In this document: positions 44,204 through 52,890 of the stretch, piece after piece
Position numbering within the stretch: the first letter of the stretch is position 1
How the letters are laid out: each line of letters begins with the position of its first letter
Assembly (NCBI RefSeq): GCF_900156735.1
Contig: NZ_FTOL01000005.1
Coordinates: 1 to 64,000 of the forward strand
Origin: Chryseobacterium ureilyticum
GTDB taxonomy: Bacteria; Bacteroidota; Bacteroidia; Flavobacteriales; Weeksellaceae
Direction of reading: 5' to 3'
DNA length: 64,000 bases
The notes under the pieces: model-generated
Database searches by the model: none
What the model was told of the DNA's origin: nothing
The model's input: the letters and a program-made list of their open reading frames with translations, nothing else
Translations under genes and position numbers: made by a program

Positions 44204-46300
44204 ATGAAAAAGCTAAATATTGGGATACTTGCCTTTTCGGGTATTGTATTGTTGAATTCATGTGGTGCAGCAAAAACTGCAGGGACAGAGACAAAAACAG
44301 AGGCTAAAGCAACCGTTGCTACGCCGGTAAAAGAAGAAGTGAAAGAAGAGGGAATTAATCTATCTTATATGGATACCAATGCCCGTCCGCAGGATGACTT
44401 TTTTAGCTATGTGAACGGAAACTGGGTGAAAACTACTCAGATCCCTTCAGATAAGGCAAATTGGGGTTCATTCAATGCCTTGAGGGAAAATGTGGATGAT
44501 GCATCATTAGATATTTTAAACAAAATCCTTACAGAAACATATCCGGCAGGTTCAGAAGGGCAGAAGATCCAGAGTCTTTATGCCTCTTTTATGGATACTG
44601 CAAAAAGAAATACAGACGGATTAGCGCCTATTAAAGGAGACTTGGCAAAAATTGATGCCATTAAAAATCTGAATGATCTTCAGAAATATCTTTTAGAAGC
44701 TACAAAATTAGGAGATAACTCTTTCTACGGATGGAGAGCCGGTGCAGATATGAAGAATTCTAAAATGAATGCTGTCTATCTTGGAGGTCCGGATCTTGGT
44801 TTAGGAAGAGATTACTACCAGAAAGTAAACGAAGCCAACACTAAAACATTAGGGCAATATCAGTCTTATATCGGAAAATTATTCGGAGTTTTAGGATATA
44901 AAAACTCTACTCAGGCAGCGCAGAATGTAGTAGATTTTGAAAAACAACTGGCAAATTATCTATTGACATTAGAGCAGAACAGAGATGCCAATTTAAGATA
45001 TAATCCTAAAAACGTTTCTGAACTTTCAGGTTTAGTGAAGAACGTTGACCTTGCCAAATACCTTAAAGATGCAGGCGTAAATACAGATAGAGTGATCATC
45101 GGAGAACTGAAGTACTACCAGAATATGGATCAGTTTATCACGCAGAAAAATCTTCCTTTATTAAAAGACTATCTTAAATATCATTTAATTAACGGGAATG
45201 CAAGTAACCTTGACGAAAATCTTGAGCAGATCAGATTTGATTTCTATGCTAAAGAACTACAGGGACAAAAAGAACAGCGTCCAATGAACAAAAGAGGTTT
45301 AACTCTTGTAAATGGTGTTCTGGGAGAAGCATTCGGAAAATTATATGTAGACAAATACTTTACTCCTGAAGCAAAACAGCAGATGGAGACTTACATCGAT
45401 TACCTTTTAAAATCGTTCAAATCTCACATTGCCAATATAGACTGGATGTCTCCTGATACTAAAGTAAAAGCTCAGGAAAAACTATCCAAGTTTACTGTAA
45501 AAATTGCTTATCCTGACAAATGGAAAGATTATACTCAATTGAAGGTAGAATCTCCAAAACAAGGTGGATCCCTGTATTCCAACCTGCAAAATGTAGCAGC
45601 TTGGCAATATCAGAGAAATTTAGATAAAGTAGGTAAGCCAGTTGACAAAACAGAATGGGGAATGTCTCCACAAACAGTAAATGCTTACTACAGCGGATCA
45701 AACAACGAAATCGTTTTCCCTGCTGCAATTCTTCAGCCTCCTTTCTATAATCCTAAAGCTGATGCAGCCGTAAACTTCGGTGGAATAGGTGCTGTGATCG
45801 GTCACGAGATTTCTCACGGTTTTGATGACAGCGGATCACGTTTTGACGGTGATGGAAACCTGAATAACTGGTGGACGGAAGCTGACCGTAAAAACTTTGA
45901 TGCAAAAGTAGGACAGCTAGCTGCTCAATATAGCGCTTATGAACCCGTAAAAGGAAGCTTTGTGAATGGTAAATTTACAAGCGGAGAAAATATTGGGGAC
46001 TTAGGAGGAGTAGCCGTTGCTTACGATGCCCTTCAGATGTACCTTAAAGACAAAGGAAACCCTGGAAAAATCAGTGGATTTACTCAGGATCAGAGATTCT
46101 TTATGAGCTGGGCTACCGTTTGGAGAACAAAAGCTACCAATGAATATATGATCAATCAGGTGAAAACAGATCCGCACTCTCCGGGAATGTTCAGAGCTTT
46201 CGGTCCGTTGGTAAACCAGGATTCATTCATTAAAGCATTTGATATCAAGCCGGGAGATAAAATGTATAAAGCTCCTGAAGACAGAATAAAAATTTGGTAA
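44204..46300 (+). CDS. M13-family zinc metallopeptidase, lipoprotein
   Basis: The 698-residue paralogue of the preceding gene has a lipoprotein signal (VLLNSC followed by GAAKTAG) and an Ala/Thr/Lys-rich linker of about 40 residues, so it is tethered to a membrane. The catalytic motif is VIGHEISHGFDDSG, with GENIGDLGG and the same APEDRIKIW end. The C-terminal halves of the two proteins are nearly the same, the N-terminal halves less so, which fits duplication with continued gene conversion. It probably cleaves similar peptides from a different location. Confidence 0.95.
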   Translation: MKKLNIGILAFSGIVLLNSCGAAKTAGTETKTEAKATVATPVKEEVKEEGINLSYMDTNARPQDDFFSYVNGNWVKTTQIPSDKANWGSFNALRENVDDASLDILNKILTETYPAGSEGQKIQSLYASFMDTAKRNTDGLAPIKGDLAKIDAIKNLNDLQKYLLEATKLGDNSFYGWRAGADMKNSKMNAVYLGGPDLGLGRDYYQKVNEANTKTLGQYQSYIGKLFGVLGYKNSTQAAQNVVDFEKQLANYLLTLEQNRDANLRYNPKNVSELSGLVKNVDLAKYLKDAGVNTDRVIIGELKYYQNMDQFITQKNLPLLKDYLKYHLINGNASNLDENLEQIRFDFYAKELQGQKEQRPMNKRGLTLVNGVLGEAFGKLYVDKYFTPEAKQQMETYIDYLLKSFKSHIANIDWMSPDTKVKAQEKLSKFTVKIAYPDKWKDYTQLKVESPKQGGSLYSNLQNVAAWQYQRNLDKVGKPVDKTEWGMSPQTVNAYYSGSNNEIVFPAAILQPPFYNPKADAAVNFGGIGAVIGHEISHGFDDSGSRFDGDGNLNNWWTEADRKNFDAKVGQLAAQYSAYEPVKGSFVNGKFTSGENIGDLGGVAVAYDALQMYLKDKGNPGKISGFTQDQRFFMSWATVWRTKATNEYMINQVKTDPHSPGMFRAFGPLVNQDSFIKAFDIKPGDKMYKAPEDRIKIW

Positions 46301-46327
46301 GACTACCAAAAAATTGTTAGAAAAGAA

Positions 46328-46367
46328 AGAATCCGTCTCAATGCAATGTGAGACGGATTCTCTTTTT
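46328..46367. terminator. Terminator between convergent genes
   Basis: A 12-base stem GAATCCGTCTCA/TGAGACGGATTC with loop ATGCAATG is followed by TCTTTTT. It lies just after the second M13 gene and before the stop of the minus-strand gene. Confidence 0.85.
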
Positions 46368-47412
46368 AATAGGCTTTTTTATAATTCCGGATCACAAACT
46401 TTATTCCGGTTTCTATAATATCTCCCATAGTTTTGCAATACTTGAAATTCACATCATAAGTAAGTTTCTGCAAAGCCGTTTTAAGCTCTTTAACATTGGC
46501 TTCAGGGGCAATGTCTTCCTTTTTCATAATAGAAATAAGCTCATCAAATCTGCTTTTACTGCTCGTCACTCTTTTTACAATTTGAGAACGCACTTCCTTA
46601 CGATATTGCTCTATAGAATTAGGTTTCAGTTTTTCCAGTACCATATTCACCATAGTATTATTTTCTTTGAAATACTGAGGAAGATAAACCTTTAGATTGC
46701 CTTCATAACTTTGCTGGTCAAAATCGATAGGGCGGATTCTGTAAATAACCTGATCAAAATCGTGTATAGGAATAATGACATAATTATAAGAACGCATATC
46801 GCCAAGCAGCCCAATAAGACAACGTTCATTGAATTTTACAAATTCCTTGGAAATCTGAGCTTTTTCCAGTTCCGTACAGTTGAATAGATGTTTCTGGATA
46901 AATACATCTCCGGGAATTCCCAAAATATGTTCCTCTATCAAAGTGTTTTTATAAATTAGAAAATTAATCCGGTTGGGAGAAAGTAAATCTTCGAGTTCAA
47001 GCCCATATATTCGTGAAGCATCCGCCTGTTTAATGTAGAAATTAGTATAATTATCATTAAGAATATTTCTCACCCGAATTCGAAAAGGTTTAGAATTTCC
47101 GAAAGTACAGAAATCGATTGTATCCACTTTCAGATAAGGTAGAGTAGCCTCGTCTCCATCGGAATGAAGAAGAGTATAAATCTTATTTAAATTCGCTTCT
47201 ATTTCTCTAAACTCATATTCAGGATACATTACACCAAGCCATAAAGTATCTTTGCCATCTTTGTCCAGGATATTCACACTATCACTGAATCTTAACAGGT
47301 CTTCATAAAGAAACTGAATTTTAGTGGTTCTGTTATGTTTTTCCAGATATTGCTGTAATGCCTCTGAAACAGGATATATGGGTTTTCTGAATGCAATCTT
47401 TACATCTTTCAT
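46366..47412 (-). CDS. Uncharacterised protein with kinase-like motif, divergent from tssB
   Basis: The 348-residue soluble protein is not one I recognise. The stretch LIGLLGDMRSYNYVIIP (about residues 201-217) followed by YRIRPIDFDQQ (about 227-237) resembles the catalytic loop (HGD-x-x-x-x-N) and the metal-binding DFD motif of atypical kinases, although the catalytic Asp would be in GDMRSYN. I cannot identify a glycine-rich loop. It is divergent from tssB across a 354-base gap, so it may be linked to the T6SS or simply be its neighbour. Confidence 0.6.
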   Translation of the reverse strand: MKDVKIAFRKPIYPVSEALQQYLEKHNRTTKIQFLYEDLLRFSDSVNILDKDGKDTLWLGVMYPEYEFREIEANLNKIYTLLHSDGDEATLPYLKVDTIDFCTFGNSKPFRIRVRNILNDNYTNFYIKQADASRIYGLELEDLLSPNRINFLIYKNTLIEEHILGIPGDVFIQKHLFNCTELEKAQISKEFVKFNERCLIGLLGDMRSYNYVIIPIHDFDQVIYRIRPIDFDQQSYEGNLKVYLPQYFKENNTMVNMVLEKLKPNSIEQYRKEVRSQIVKRVTSSKSRFDELISIMKKEDIAPEANVKELKTALQKLTYDVNFKYCKTMGDIIETGIKFVIRNYKKAY

Positions 47413-47766
47413 TATTCTGCTTACTTTGTTTAAATATAAAAAATATTTTTTCCTTACATCTGAGAATATCTTATTTTAACATGGATTTGATATTTTTTAT
47501 AAATGAAAAACAGACCAATATTATTTTATCTCTTTATAAGGTATTGTTATTAATTTTTTTCATAGCTTAGTGACCTCGTAAGATTGTGATTTTATGTTAA
47601 ATAAGAGCCTGTGAATTCAAATAAGTCAAGAAAAATCTTGTCAAAATTTTGTATGTTACAGTTTTTTTTTAAATTTAAACATTGGATTGGTAATTTATGA
47701 GACTTATCTGTAAATTGTTAAAAGACAGATCCAAATCAAAATATTAAATCTCAAAATAATAATAAT
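47413..47766. other. 354-base divergent region upstream of tssB
   Basis: It is AT-rich and holds no gene. It should carry the tssB promoter; a TTG near 47685 and TAAATTGT near 47711 are possible but weak matches. No hairpin stands out. Confidence 0.35.
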
Positions 47767-48213
47767 ATGGCAATGTTTAATTATGGTGTTGGCGGAAACG
47801 AGGTAAAAGTAGACGCTAATGAAGCTATTCAGGAAATACAGGAAAATAAATCACTGATAGTAAGCCAGCTTACAACAGAAGAATCTTATACCCCTGAAAT
47901 TGTAACAGGATTAAAAACTGTGGAAGACGTTTTCAAACATTTTCAACCTTCTGTGTCTGTACAGCATGAAGCAGAAGACGGTGGAATGGTAGAAGAAGAA
48001 TTCCGTTTTCAAAATCTTGGAGACTTTACTCCTAAAAACCTTACTCAAAAATCAGACTATCTACAGCAATTGAGCATGGAACAGGAGCAGTACAACAAAA
48101 TTGTACGTCAGCTGAAAACAAATAAAATTCTACGCAATATGCTAGAGAACGACCAGACCAGAGCTGCGTTCATTGAAGTATTGAAAGAAGTAGCACAAGA
48201 ACTTGAAAAATAA
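47767..48213 (+). CDS. tssB: Type VI secretion system contractile sheath small subunit (TssB, T6SSiii)
   Basis: The 148-residue protein has the pattern of Bacteroidota TssB: MFNYGVGGNEVKVDANEAIQ at the start, FRFQNLGDFTPKNLTQKSDYL in the middle and a helical C terminus (NKILRNMLENDQTRAAFIEV). It is immediately followed by tssC, the obligatory partner. The two subunits assemble into the contractile sheath that drives the T6SS needle. Confidence 0.9.
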   Translation: MAMFNYGVGGNEVKVDANEAIQEIQENKSLIVSQLTTEESYTPEIVTGLKTVEDVFKHFQPSVSVQHEAEDGGMVEEEFRFQNLGDFTPKNLTQKSDYLQQLSMEQEQYNKIVRQLKTNKILRNMLENDQTRAAFIEVLKEVAQELEK

Positions 48214-48233
48214 TTAAAGACTTACATTAAATC

Positions 48234-49598
48234 ATGGATAGCAAATTACAGGCGCAGGAAAGCCAGCAGCAGGGACAACAGCAGCAGCACTCTGGACAAC
48301 CGAAAGGGAATCCGCTTGCAGAGCTCAATAAAATGGGAGGTTTTGGCTTTGTTGAATCCGTTGTAGACGGTATCGCCAATATGAACCCAACGAGAAAAGC
48401 AAGGAAAGAAATATTCCTTAATGATAGCAATAAAGCAGACGAAAGAAAAGAACTTCTTCAAAAAATCAACCTTTGGGTGAGCCTTTTAGAAGGAAGTGAA
48501 TCTGCTGATAAAATGGCTGATACGTGCAAAAATAAAGCACAACAGGCTGATCAGAATTTAAAGAAAAACTTAAAAAATACACTTGATGCAGTTCGTCTGT
48601 TGGAAACCAACTATAGAACCGTAGCTCAATTCTACAAGAATACAGAATTGGATAAAGTGGATAACGTAAGTATCGTAAACGCAAGCATCGATCAGGTTTC
48701 AGACCTTGATAATCCTTTGTTTATCGATGCAATCTCAGAAGAATTCAAAAACTACTACGACCGTTTAGATCTTAGAGATAACTATTCAATCCTTGCTATC
48801 CCTGGATATTTAGGATCAAATAAAGTGATCGAAAAATGGGCGAAAATCTGTAACGAAAACAAAGTAATGATGGTTACAGACTTTGCCAACCTTGACAAAC
48901 CGGATGATGTAGTAGACTTATTCCATTCTGCTAACCTTACAGGAGGTGAACTTCACAGAAGTAACGTTATTATGACGTGTAACTGGCTTGTAGGACGTGG
49001 AAAAGCAGAAGAAGTAGGTGAAGAAGAAAACGTAGAACTTCCACCTTCCACTTCATTAGCCGGAAAAATCCACAAGACTTTAATGTCTCAGGTAGCAGCA
49101 GGTAAAAAACATGGTAATATCAACGAAGTAGACGCTGTAAAATTCGAATTGAAGAAAAGTGAAATTTCTCAATTAGAAAAAATGGGTCTGGTACCAATGG
49201 TAAATGAATACGGAAAAATTATGGCTTTCTCAGCAAAGACATTATTTACAGGAGACAACATCGGTCTTCAGACGTATTCAGTAGTTCGTGTGTTCGACTA
49301 TGTAACTAAAGTTTTACTTGACTTCCTGAACAGAAGAGCTTTCGAAAACTGGAATGCTAAAAACGAAGACGATTTGAGAAGACAAATTGTAACGTTCCTG
49401 GATAATATCAAAGGACCGGACAAATTGATCGAAAAATTCAAGATCGTTCGTTTCGAACAGGATAGAGTAAACAAAGACAGAGTATGGCTTGATATCCGTA
49501 TGACACCTTATTTCCCTACAAAAAGTTTCGTTATCAAACTTGACGGACACAAAGGAGATGACGGTAACGAATGGGATGCAGAATACGCTCAGGAATAA
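48234..49598 (+). CDS. tssC: Type VI secretion system contractile sheath large subunit (TssC, T6SSiii)
   Basis: The 454-residue protein has a Gln-rich N terminus (residues 4-20) and then the conserved TssC body, with DNPLFIDAISEEFKNYYDRL, YSILAIPGYLGSNKVIEKW and the C-terminal MTPYFPTKSFVIKLDGH. It starts 20 bases after tssB. No other T6SS genes (tssK, tssE, hcp, vgrG, clpV) are in the window, so the rest of the machine, if present, is elsewhere or further along. Confidence 0.92.
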   Translation: MDSKLQAQESQQQGQQQQHSGQPKGNPLAELNKMGGFGFVESVVDGIANMNPTRKARKEIFLNDSNKADERKELLQKINLWVSLLEGSESADKMADTCKNKAQQADQNLKKNLKNTLDAVRLLETNYRTVAQFYKNTELDKVDNVSIVNASIDQVSDLDNPLFIDAISEEFKNYYDRLDLRDNYSILAIPGYLGSNKVIEKWAKICNENKVMMVTDFANLDKPDDVVDLFHSANLTGGELHRSNVIMTCNWLVGRGKAEEVGEEENVELPPSTSLAGKIHKTLMSQVAAGKKHGNINEVDAVKFELKKSEISQLEKMGLVPMVNEYGKIMAFSAKTLFTGDNIGLQTYSVVRVFDYVTKVLLDFLNRRAFENWNAKNEDDLRRQIVTFLDNIKGPDKLIEKFKIVRFEQDRVNKDRVWLDIRMTPYFPTKSFVIKLDGHKGDDGNEWDAEYAQE

Positions 49599-49620
49599 AA
49601 AAACTTATTTTAAAATAACA

Positions 49621-49651
49621 AAAACCGATGCAATTTTACATCGGTTTTTTT
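49621..49651 (+). terminator. tssBC terminator
   Basis: AAAACCGATG pairs with CATCGGTTTT around CAATTTTA, followed by TTTTC. The ATG at 49628 lies inside this stem and is therefore not a likely start for the next gene. Confidence 0.85.
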
Positions 49652-49675
49652 CTACCAATATCTATGAAAATTAAT

Positions 49676-50137
49676 ATGAATAAAAGACTTATCATTGGTT
49701 TACCAGTTTTATTGATGATACTTTTGGTAAGTTGTGAAAAAAAATACCAAAGCCCGGGACAATACGAAGAAGATCTTTTCGCAGACGAACGTCAGGAAGG
49801 AAAAGCCTATATCATGAATGAAGAAGAATGCTTTGATGCAAGTGAACTGGTTATTGCAAGTTCTGAGGTGAAATTAGCCGATAGTTCCAAACGTGGAAAG
49901 CCATTCTTTATCTACAAAGTAAGATCAGGTAGAGTATTGAAAAGCATAAGAGATTCTGTTATAGATTATCCAATCGAATTTCTGTCAACATACAAACTAA
50001 AATTAAATAATAATAATAATGATTCCATGTATGTTTACATGAAAGCTTTACAAGGCTACAAATTTATTGCAAAAGACAGGGACCTTAGATATCAATGGTT
50101 AAGAGGAGGATCGGTATATCCTGTGAAAAAAAAGTAA
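49676..50137 (+). CDS. Lipoprotein of unknown function downstream of tssC
   Basis: From MNKRLIIGLP (49676) the protein has a 153-residue length and a clear lipoprotein signal (VLLMILLVSC followed by EKKYQ). ATG 49664 is a second possibility; the earlier ATG is inside the tssC terminator. The mature part has a Cys (EECFDASE), Ser/Asp-rich segments, a run of five Asn and a C-terminal DLRYQWLRGGSVYP. In T6SSiii loci a lipoprotein (TssQ) is expected, but similarity here is only positional, and the terminator argues against one transcript with tssBC. Confidence 0.65.
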   Translation: MNKRLIIGLPVLLMILLVSCEKKYQSPGQYEEDLFADERQEGKAYIMNEEECFDASELVIASSEVKLADSSKRGKPFFIYKVRSGRVLKSIRDSVIDYPIEFLSTYKLKLNNNNNDSMYVYMKALQGYKFIAKDRDLRYQWLRGGSVYPVKKK

Positions 50138-50215
50138 AATAAACCTATCTTTGCAGTCTCAAAATAACACGCGGGAATAAGAATATGATCTTTCCTGGGT
50201 TAAATAGATTGGTTT

Positions 50216-51250
50216 TTGGAAAAAAATAGTACAGCCTCAGGTTTTCAACATGTAGGAAACAGGCTTTTGGAGTGGTATAAAAATAATGCGAGAGATCTGC
50301 CTTTCAGACAGACGAAAGATCCTTATAAAATCTGGATTTGTGAAATTGTATTTCAGCAGACAAGAATCAATCAGGGATTGAATCATTACAATAATTTTAT
50401 TGCAAGATTTCCGGATGTAAAAACTTTGGCAGAAGCTGAAGAAAATGAAGTCTTATTATATTGGAAAGGACTGGGTTATTATTCAAGGGCAATCAATATT
50501 CATAAGGCGGCACAGCAGATCATGAATGATTATCAGGGAGTTTTTCCTGCTCAATATGATGAGATTCTGAAATTAAAAGGAGTAGGGAAGTATACAGCTG
50601 CAGCGGTTTCCAGTATATGTTTTGATGGAAAAATGCCTGCTGTTGACGGAAATTTCTACCGTGTTCTGAGCCGTTTCTTTGCCGATGATTTTGATATTTC
50701 AAATTCAAGAGCGTTTATCTACTTTTCAGAATTGGCAGCTTTGGTGATGCCTGATAATGTAGGAGATTTCAATCAGGCAATGATGGATATCGGTTCCGAG
50801 ATCTGTAAACCTAAAAATCCTTTGTGTGGAGAATGTCCGATCAATGAAGACTGTCTCGCATTTTCATCAAATAAAATTTCAGAATTTCCCGTAAAAACCA
50901 AAAAAGTGAAGGCGGAAGACCTTGCTTTAACCTATTATTTCGTTCATCGAAATGGGCAATTTTTGATAAGACAGAGAAAAGATGACTTTATCTGGAAGAA
51001 GTTATTTGAATTTCCAGAGGCAATCCCTGAGGAAATGGAAGAATTTATTACCAGTGCGAAAATAGTTGCCCATAAATTGACACACAAGAACTTAAGCATT
51101 GAAATATTTAACGTGAATGTGACTTCTGAGAAAATATGGAGTGATTTTATCGCTGAAAATCAGTACCTGATTACAGACGTTCAGGGTTCCCATGAAAAAT
51201 CCTTTCCAAAGCCTTTGGAAAATTACATTCAAAACTCATTGAAAGACTGA
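50216..51250 (+). CDS. mutY: A/G-specific adenine glycosylase
   Basis: The 344-residue protein starts at TTG. It has the catalytic Glu in WICEIVFQQTRI, the helix-hairpin-helix LKGVGKYTAAAVSS, the catalytic Asp in AVDGNFYRVL, a [4Fe-4S] cluster with C-x6-C-x2-C-x5-C (ICKPKNPLCGECPINEDC), and a C-terminal NUDIX-like domain. It removes A opposite 8-oxoG in base-excision repair. The order mutY then gldD is typical of Flavobacteriia, though ssb and gldE, often between them, are missing here. Confidence 0.96.
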   Translation: MEKNSTASGFQHVGNRLLEWYKNNARDLPFRQTKDPYKIWICEIVFQQTRINQGLNHYNNFIARFPDVKTLAEAEENEVLLYWKGLGYYSRAINIHKAAQQIMNDYQGVFPAQYDEILKLKGVGKYTAAAVSSICFDGKMPAVDGNFYRVLSRFFADDFDISNSRAFIYFSELAALVMPDNVGDFNQAMMDIGSEICKPKNPLCGECPINEDCLAFSSNKISEFPVKTKKVKAEDLALTYYFVHRNGQFLIRQRKDDFIWKKLFEFPEAIPEEMEEFITSAKIVAHKLTHKNLSIEIFNVNVTSEKIWSDFIAENQYLITDVQGSHEKSFPKPLENYIQNSLKD

Positions 51251-51282
51251 AATTTGTCTTCCGAAATCTAAAATCTAATTTG

Positions 51283-51290
51283 TACTTTTG
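51283..51290 (+). promoter_or_regulatory. -7 promoter element of gldD
   Basis: TACTTTTG matches TAnnTTTG and sits 4 bases before the ATG at 51295, implying a leaderless transcript. Confidence 0.5.
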
Positions 51291-51294
51291 CAAA

Positions 51295-51852
51295 ATGATA
51301 AAAAAAGTCATTTTTATTTTTGTATCACTGCTTTTAATTTCATGTGGAAAAGATCCAATCCCGAAACCATACGGAGAATTGCGTCTTGAATATCCTGCAC
51401 CGAAATATCAAAAGTTTGAAAATAACTGCGCTTATATATTCGAATATTCAAATTTTGCGAATATCACAGCAGCTAAAAGACCTTGCTGGTACTATTTGAA
51501 CTACCCTGAAATGAAAGCAAAAGTTTTTGTTACTTATTACCCGATACAGAATGACTTTGCTGAACATATCAAGGAAGCTGAAAAAATGGTATACGAACAC
51601 ACCATTAAAGCCAGTGCCATAGATACAAAATCCTTTGAATACCCTGACAAAAAGGTATACGGAAACTTCTATGAGCTGAAAGGACAGACTGCTTCCAATC
51701 TTCAATTTTACATTACAGACAGTACGAAACATTTCGTGACTGCTTATTTATACTTTAATACGAGACCGAAACCGGACTCTCTGGCTCCTGCAGTGAATTA
51801 TATCAAAAATGATATGAAACACCTGCTGGATTCTTTTGAATGGAAAAAATAA
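51295..51852 (+). CDS. gldD: Gliding motility lipoprotein GldD
   Basis: The 185-residue protein has a lipoprotein signal (FIFVSLLLISC followed by GKDPIP) and the GldD pattern: PKPYGELRLEYPAPKYQKF after the Cys, RPCWYYLNYPEMKAKVFVTY, YGNFYELKGQTASNLQFYIT and the C-terminal YIKNDMKHLLDSFEW. The start at 51295 is chosen because a promoter -7 box occupies the bases before it. GldD is needed for gliding and type IX secretion in Flavobacteriia, but many non-gliding species carry it. Confidence 0.95.
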   Translation: MIKKVIFIFVSLLLISCGKDPIPKPYGELRLEYPAPKYQKFENNCAYIFEYSNFANITAAKRPCWYYLNYPEMKAKVFVTYYPIQNDFAEHIKEAEKMVYEHTIKASAIDTKSFEYPDKKVYGNFYELKGQTASNLQFYITDSTKHFVTAYLYFNTRPKPDSLAPAVNYIKNDMKHLLDSFEWKK

Positions 51853-51880
51853 TTACTTTTTAATATACATTGAAAAATAT

Positions 51881-52804
51881 ATGAAACTTTTAGTTGTAGG
51901 AAGTGTTGCATTTGATGCAATTGAAACACCATTTGGTAAAACGGATAAGATTTTAGGCGGAGCTGCCACTTATATTGGGATCACTTCATCTATTTTAGGC
52001 GTTAAATCCGGTATTGTTTCTGTAGTAGGAGGAGACTTTCCACAGGAACACCTTGATATGTTTACAGACAGAGAAGTAAATATCGAAGGAATTGAAATCG
52101 TAAAAGAAGGAAAAACTTTCTTTTGGTCAGGAAAATACCACAACGATTTGAATACAAGAGATACTTTGGCTACAGAAGTAAACGTGTTGGAGAACTTTGA
52201 TCCGAAAATCCCGGACTCAATGCAGGATGCCGAAATTTTATTACTTGGAAACCTACACCCTGGAGTTCAGTTATCAGTACTTGAGAAAATGAACAACCGT
52301 CCTAAGCTTGTAATCCTTGATACAATGAACTTCTGGATGGATTGCGCATTGGATATCTTAATGGATATGATTGCTAAAACAGATGTGATTACCATCAATG
52401 ATGAGGAGGCAAGACAACTTTCAGGAGAATATTCTTTAGTAAAAGCTGCTAAAAAGATCCATACAATGGGTCCTGAATATGTGATTATCAAGAAAGGTGA
52501 GCACGGAGCTTTACTTTTCCATGATAATAAAGTATTTGCTATCCCGGCACTTCCGTTAGAAGAGGTTTTTGACCCAACAGGAGCTGGAGATACTTTTGCA
52601 GGAGGTTTTGCAGCATATCTTGCTAAAAAAGGAAAATTCGATTTTGATACGATGAAGTCTGCATTGATCGTAGGATCAGCAATGGCATCATTCACTGTAG
52701 AGAAATTTGGAACAGAAAGAATTCAGGAAGTAGAAGAGTCTGATATGTTCAGCAGATTGAGACAATTCAAAGAATTAACGACATTTGATATTGAACTACA
52801 GTAA
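51881..52804 (+). CDS. PfkB-family carbohydrate/nucleoside kinase
   Basis: The 307-residue protein starts at MKLLVVGSVAFDAIETP; an earlier in-frame ATG would overlap the end of gldD. It has a PfkB N-terminal motif (LGGAATYIGITSSILG) and the C-terminal signature DPTGAGDTFAGGFAAYL with the catalytic Asp and anion hole. The family phosphorylates sugars or nucleosides with ATP; substrate not predictable. It follows gldD by 28 bases and could be co-transcribed. Confidence 0.9.
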   Translation: MKLLVVGSVAFDAIETPFGKTDKILGGAATYIGITSSILGVKSGIVSVVGGDFPQEHLDMFTDREVNIEGIEIVKEGKTFFWSGKYHNDLNTRDTLATEVNVLENFDPKIPDSMQDAEILLLGNLHPGVQLSVLEKMNNRPKLVILDTMNFWMDCALDILMDMIAKTDVITINDEEARQLSGEYSLVKAAKKIHTMGPEYVIIKKGEHGALLFHDNKVFAIPALPLEEVFDPTGAGDTFAGGFAAYLAKKGKFDFDTMKSALIVGSAMASFTVEKFGTERIQEVEESDMFSRLRQFKELTTFDIELQ

Positions 52805-52838
52805 ATAAGTCTTTTTAAGAAATATTTATAATAAAAAA

Positions 52839-52870
52839 TTGAGTGAAATTCGTTAAGAATTCTAAATTTG
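52839..52870 (+). promoter_or_regulatory. Promoter of the SurA-like gene
   Basis: TTG (52839-52841), 21 bases, TAAATTTG (52863-52870), 20 bases before the ATG. Confidence 0.6.
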
Positions 52871-52890
52871 CAACTTGTTAAAATAGTAAA

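Noticed and set aside
51836..51880. Earlier ATG for the PfkB kinase inside gldD
   Set aside because: The added residues are not kinase-like and the next ATG (51881) begins exactly at the first beta strand of the fold.
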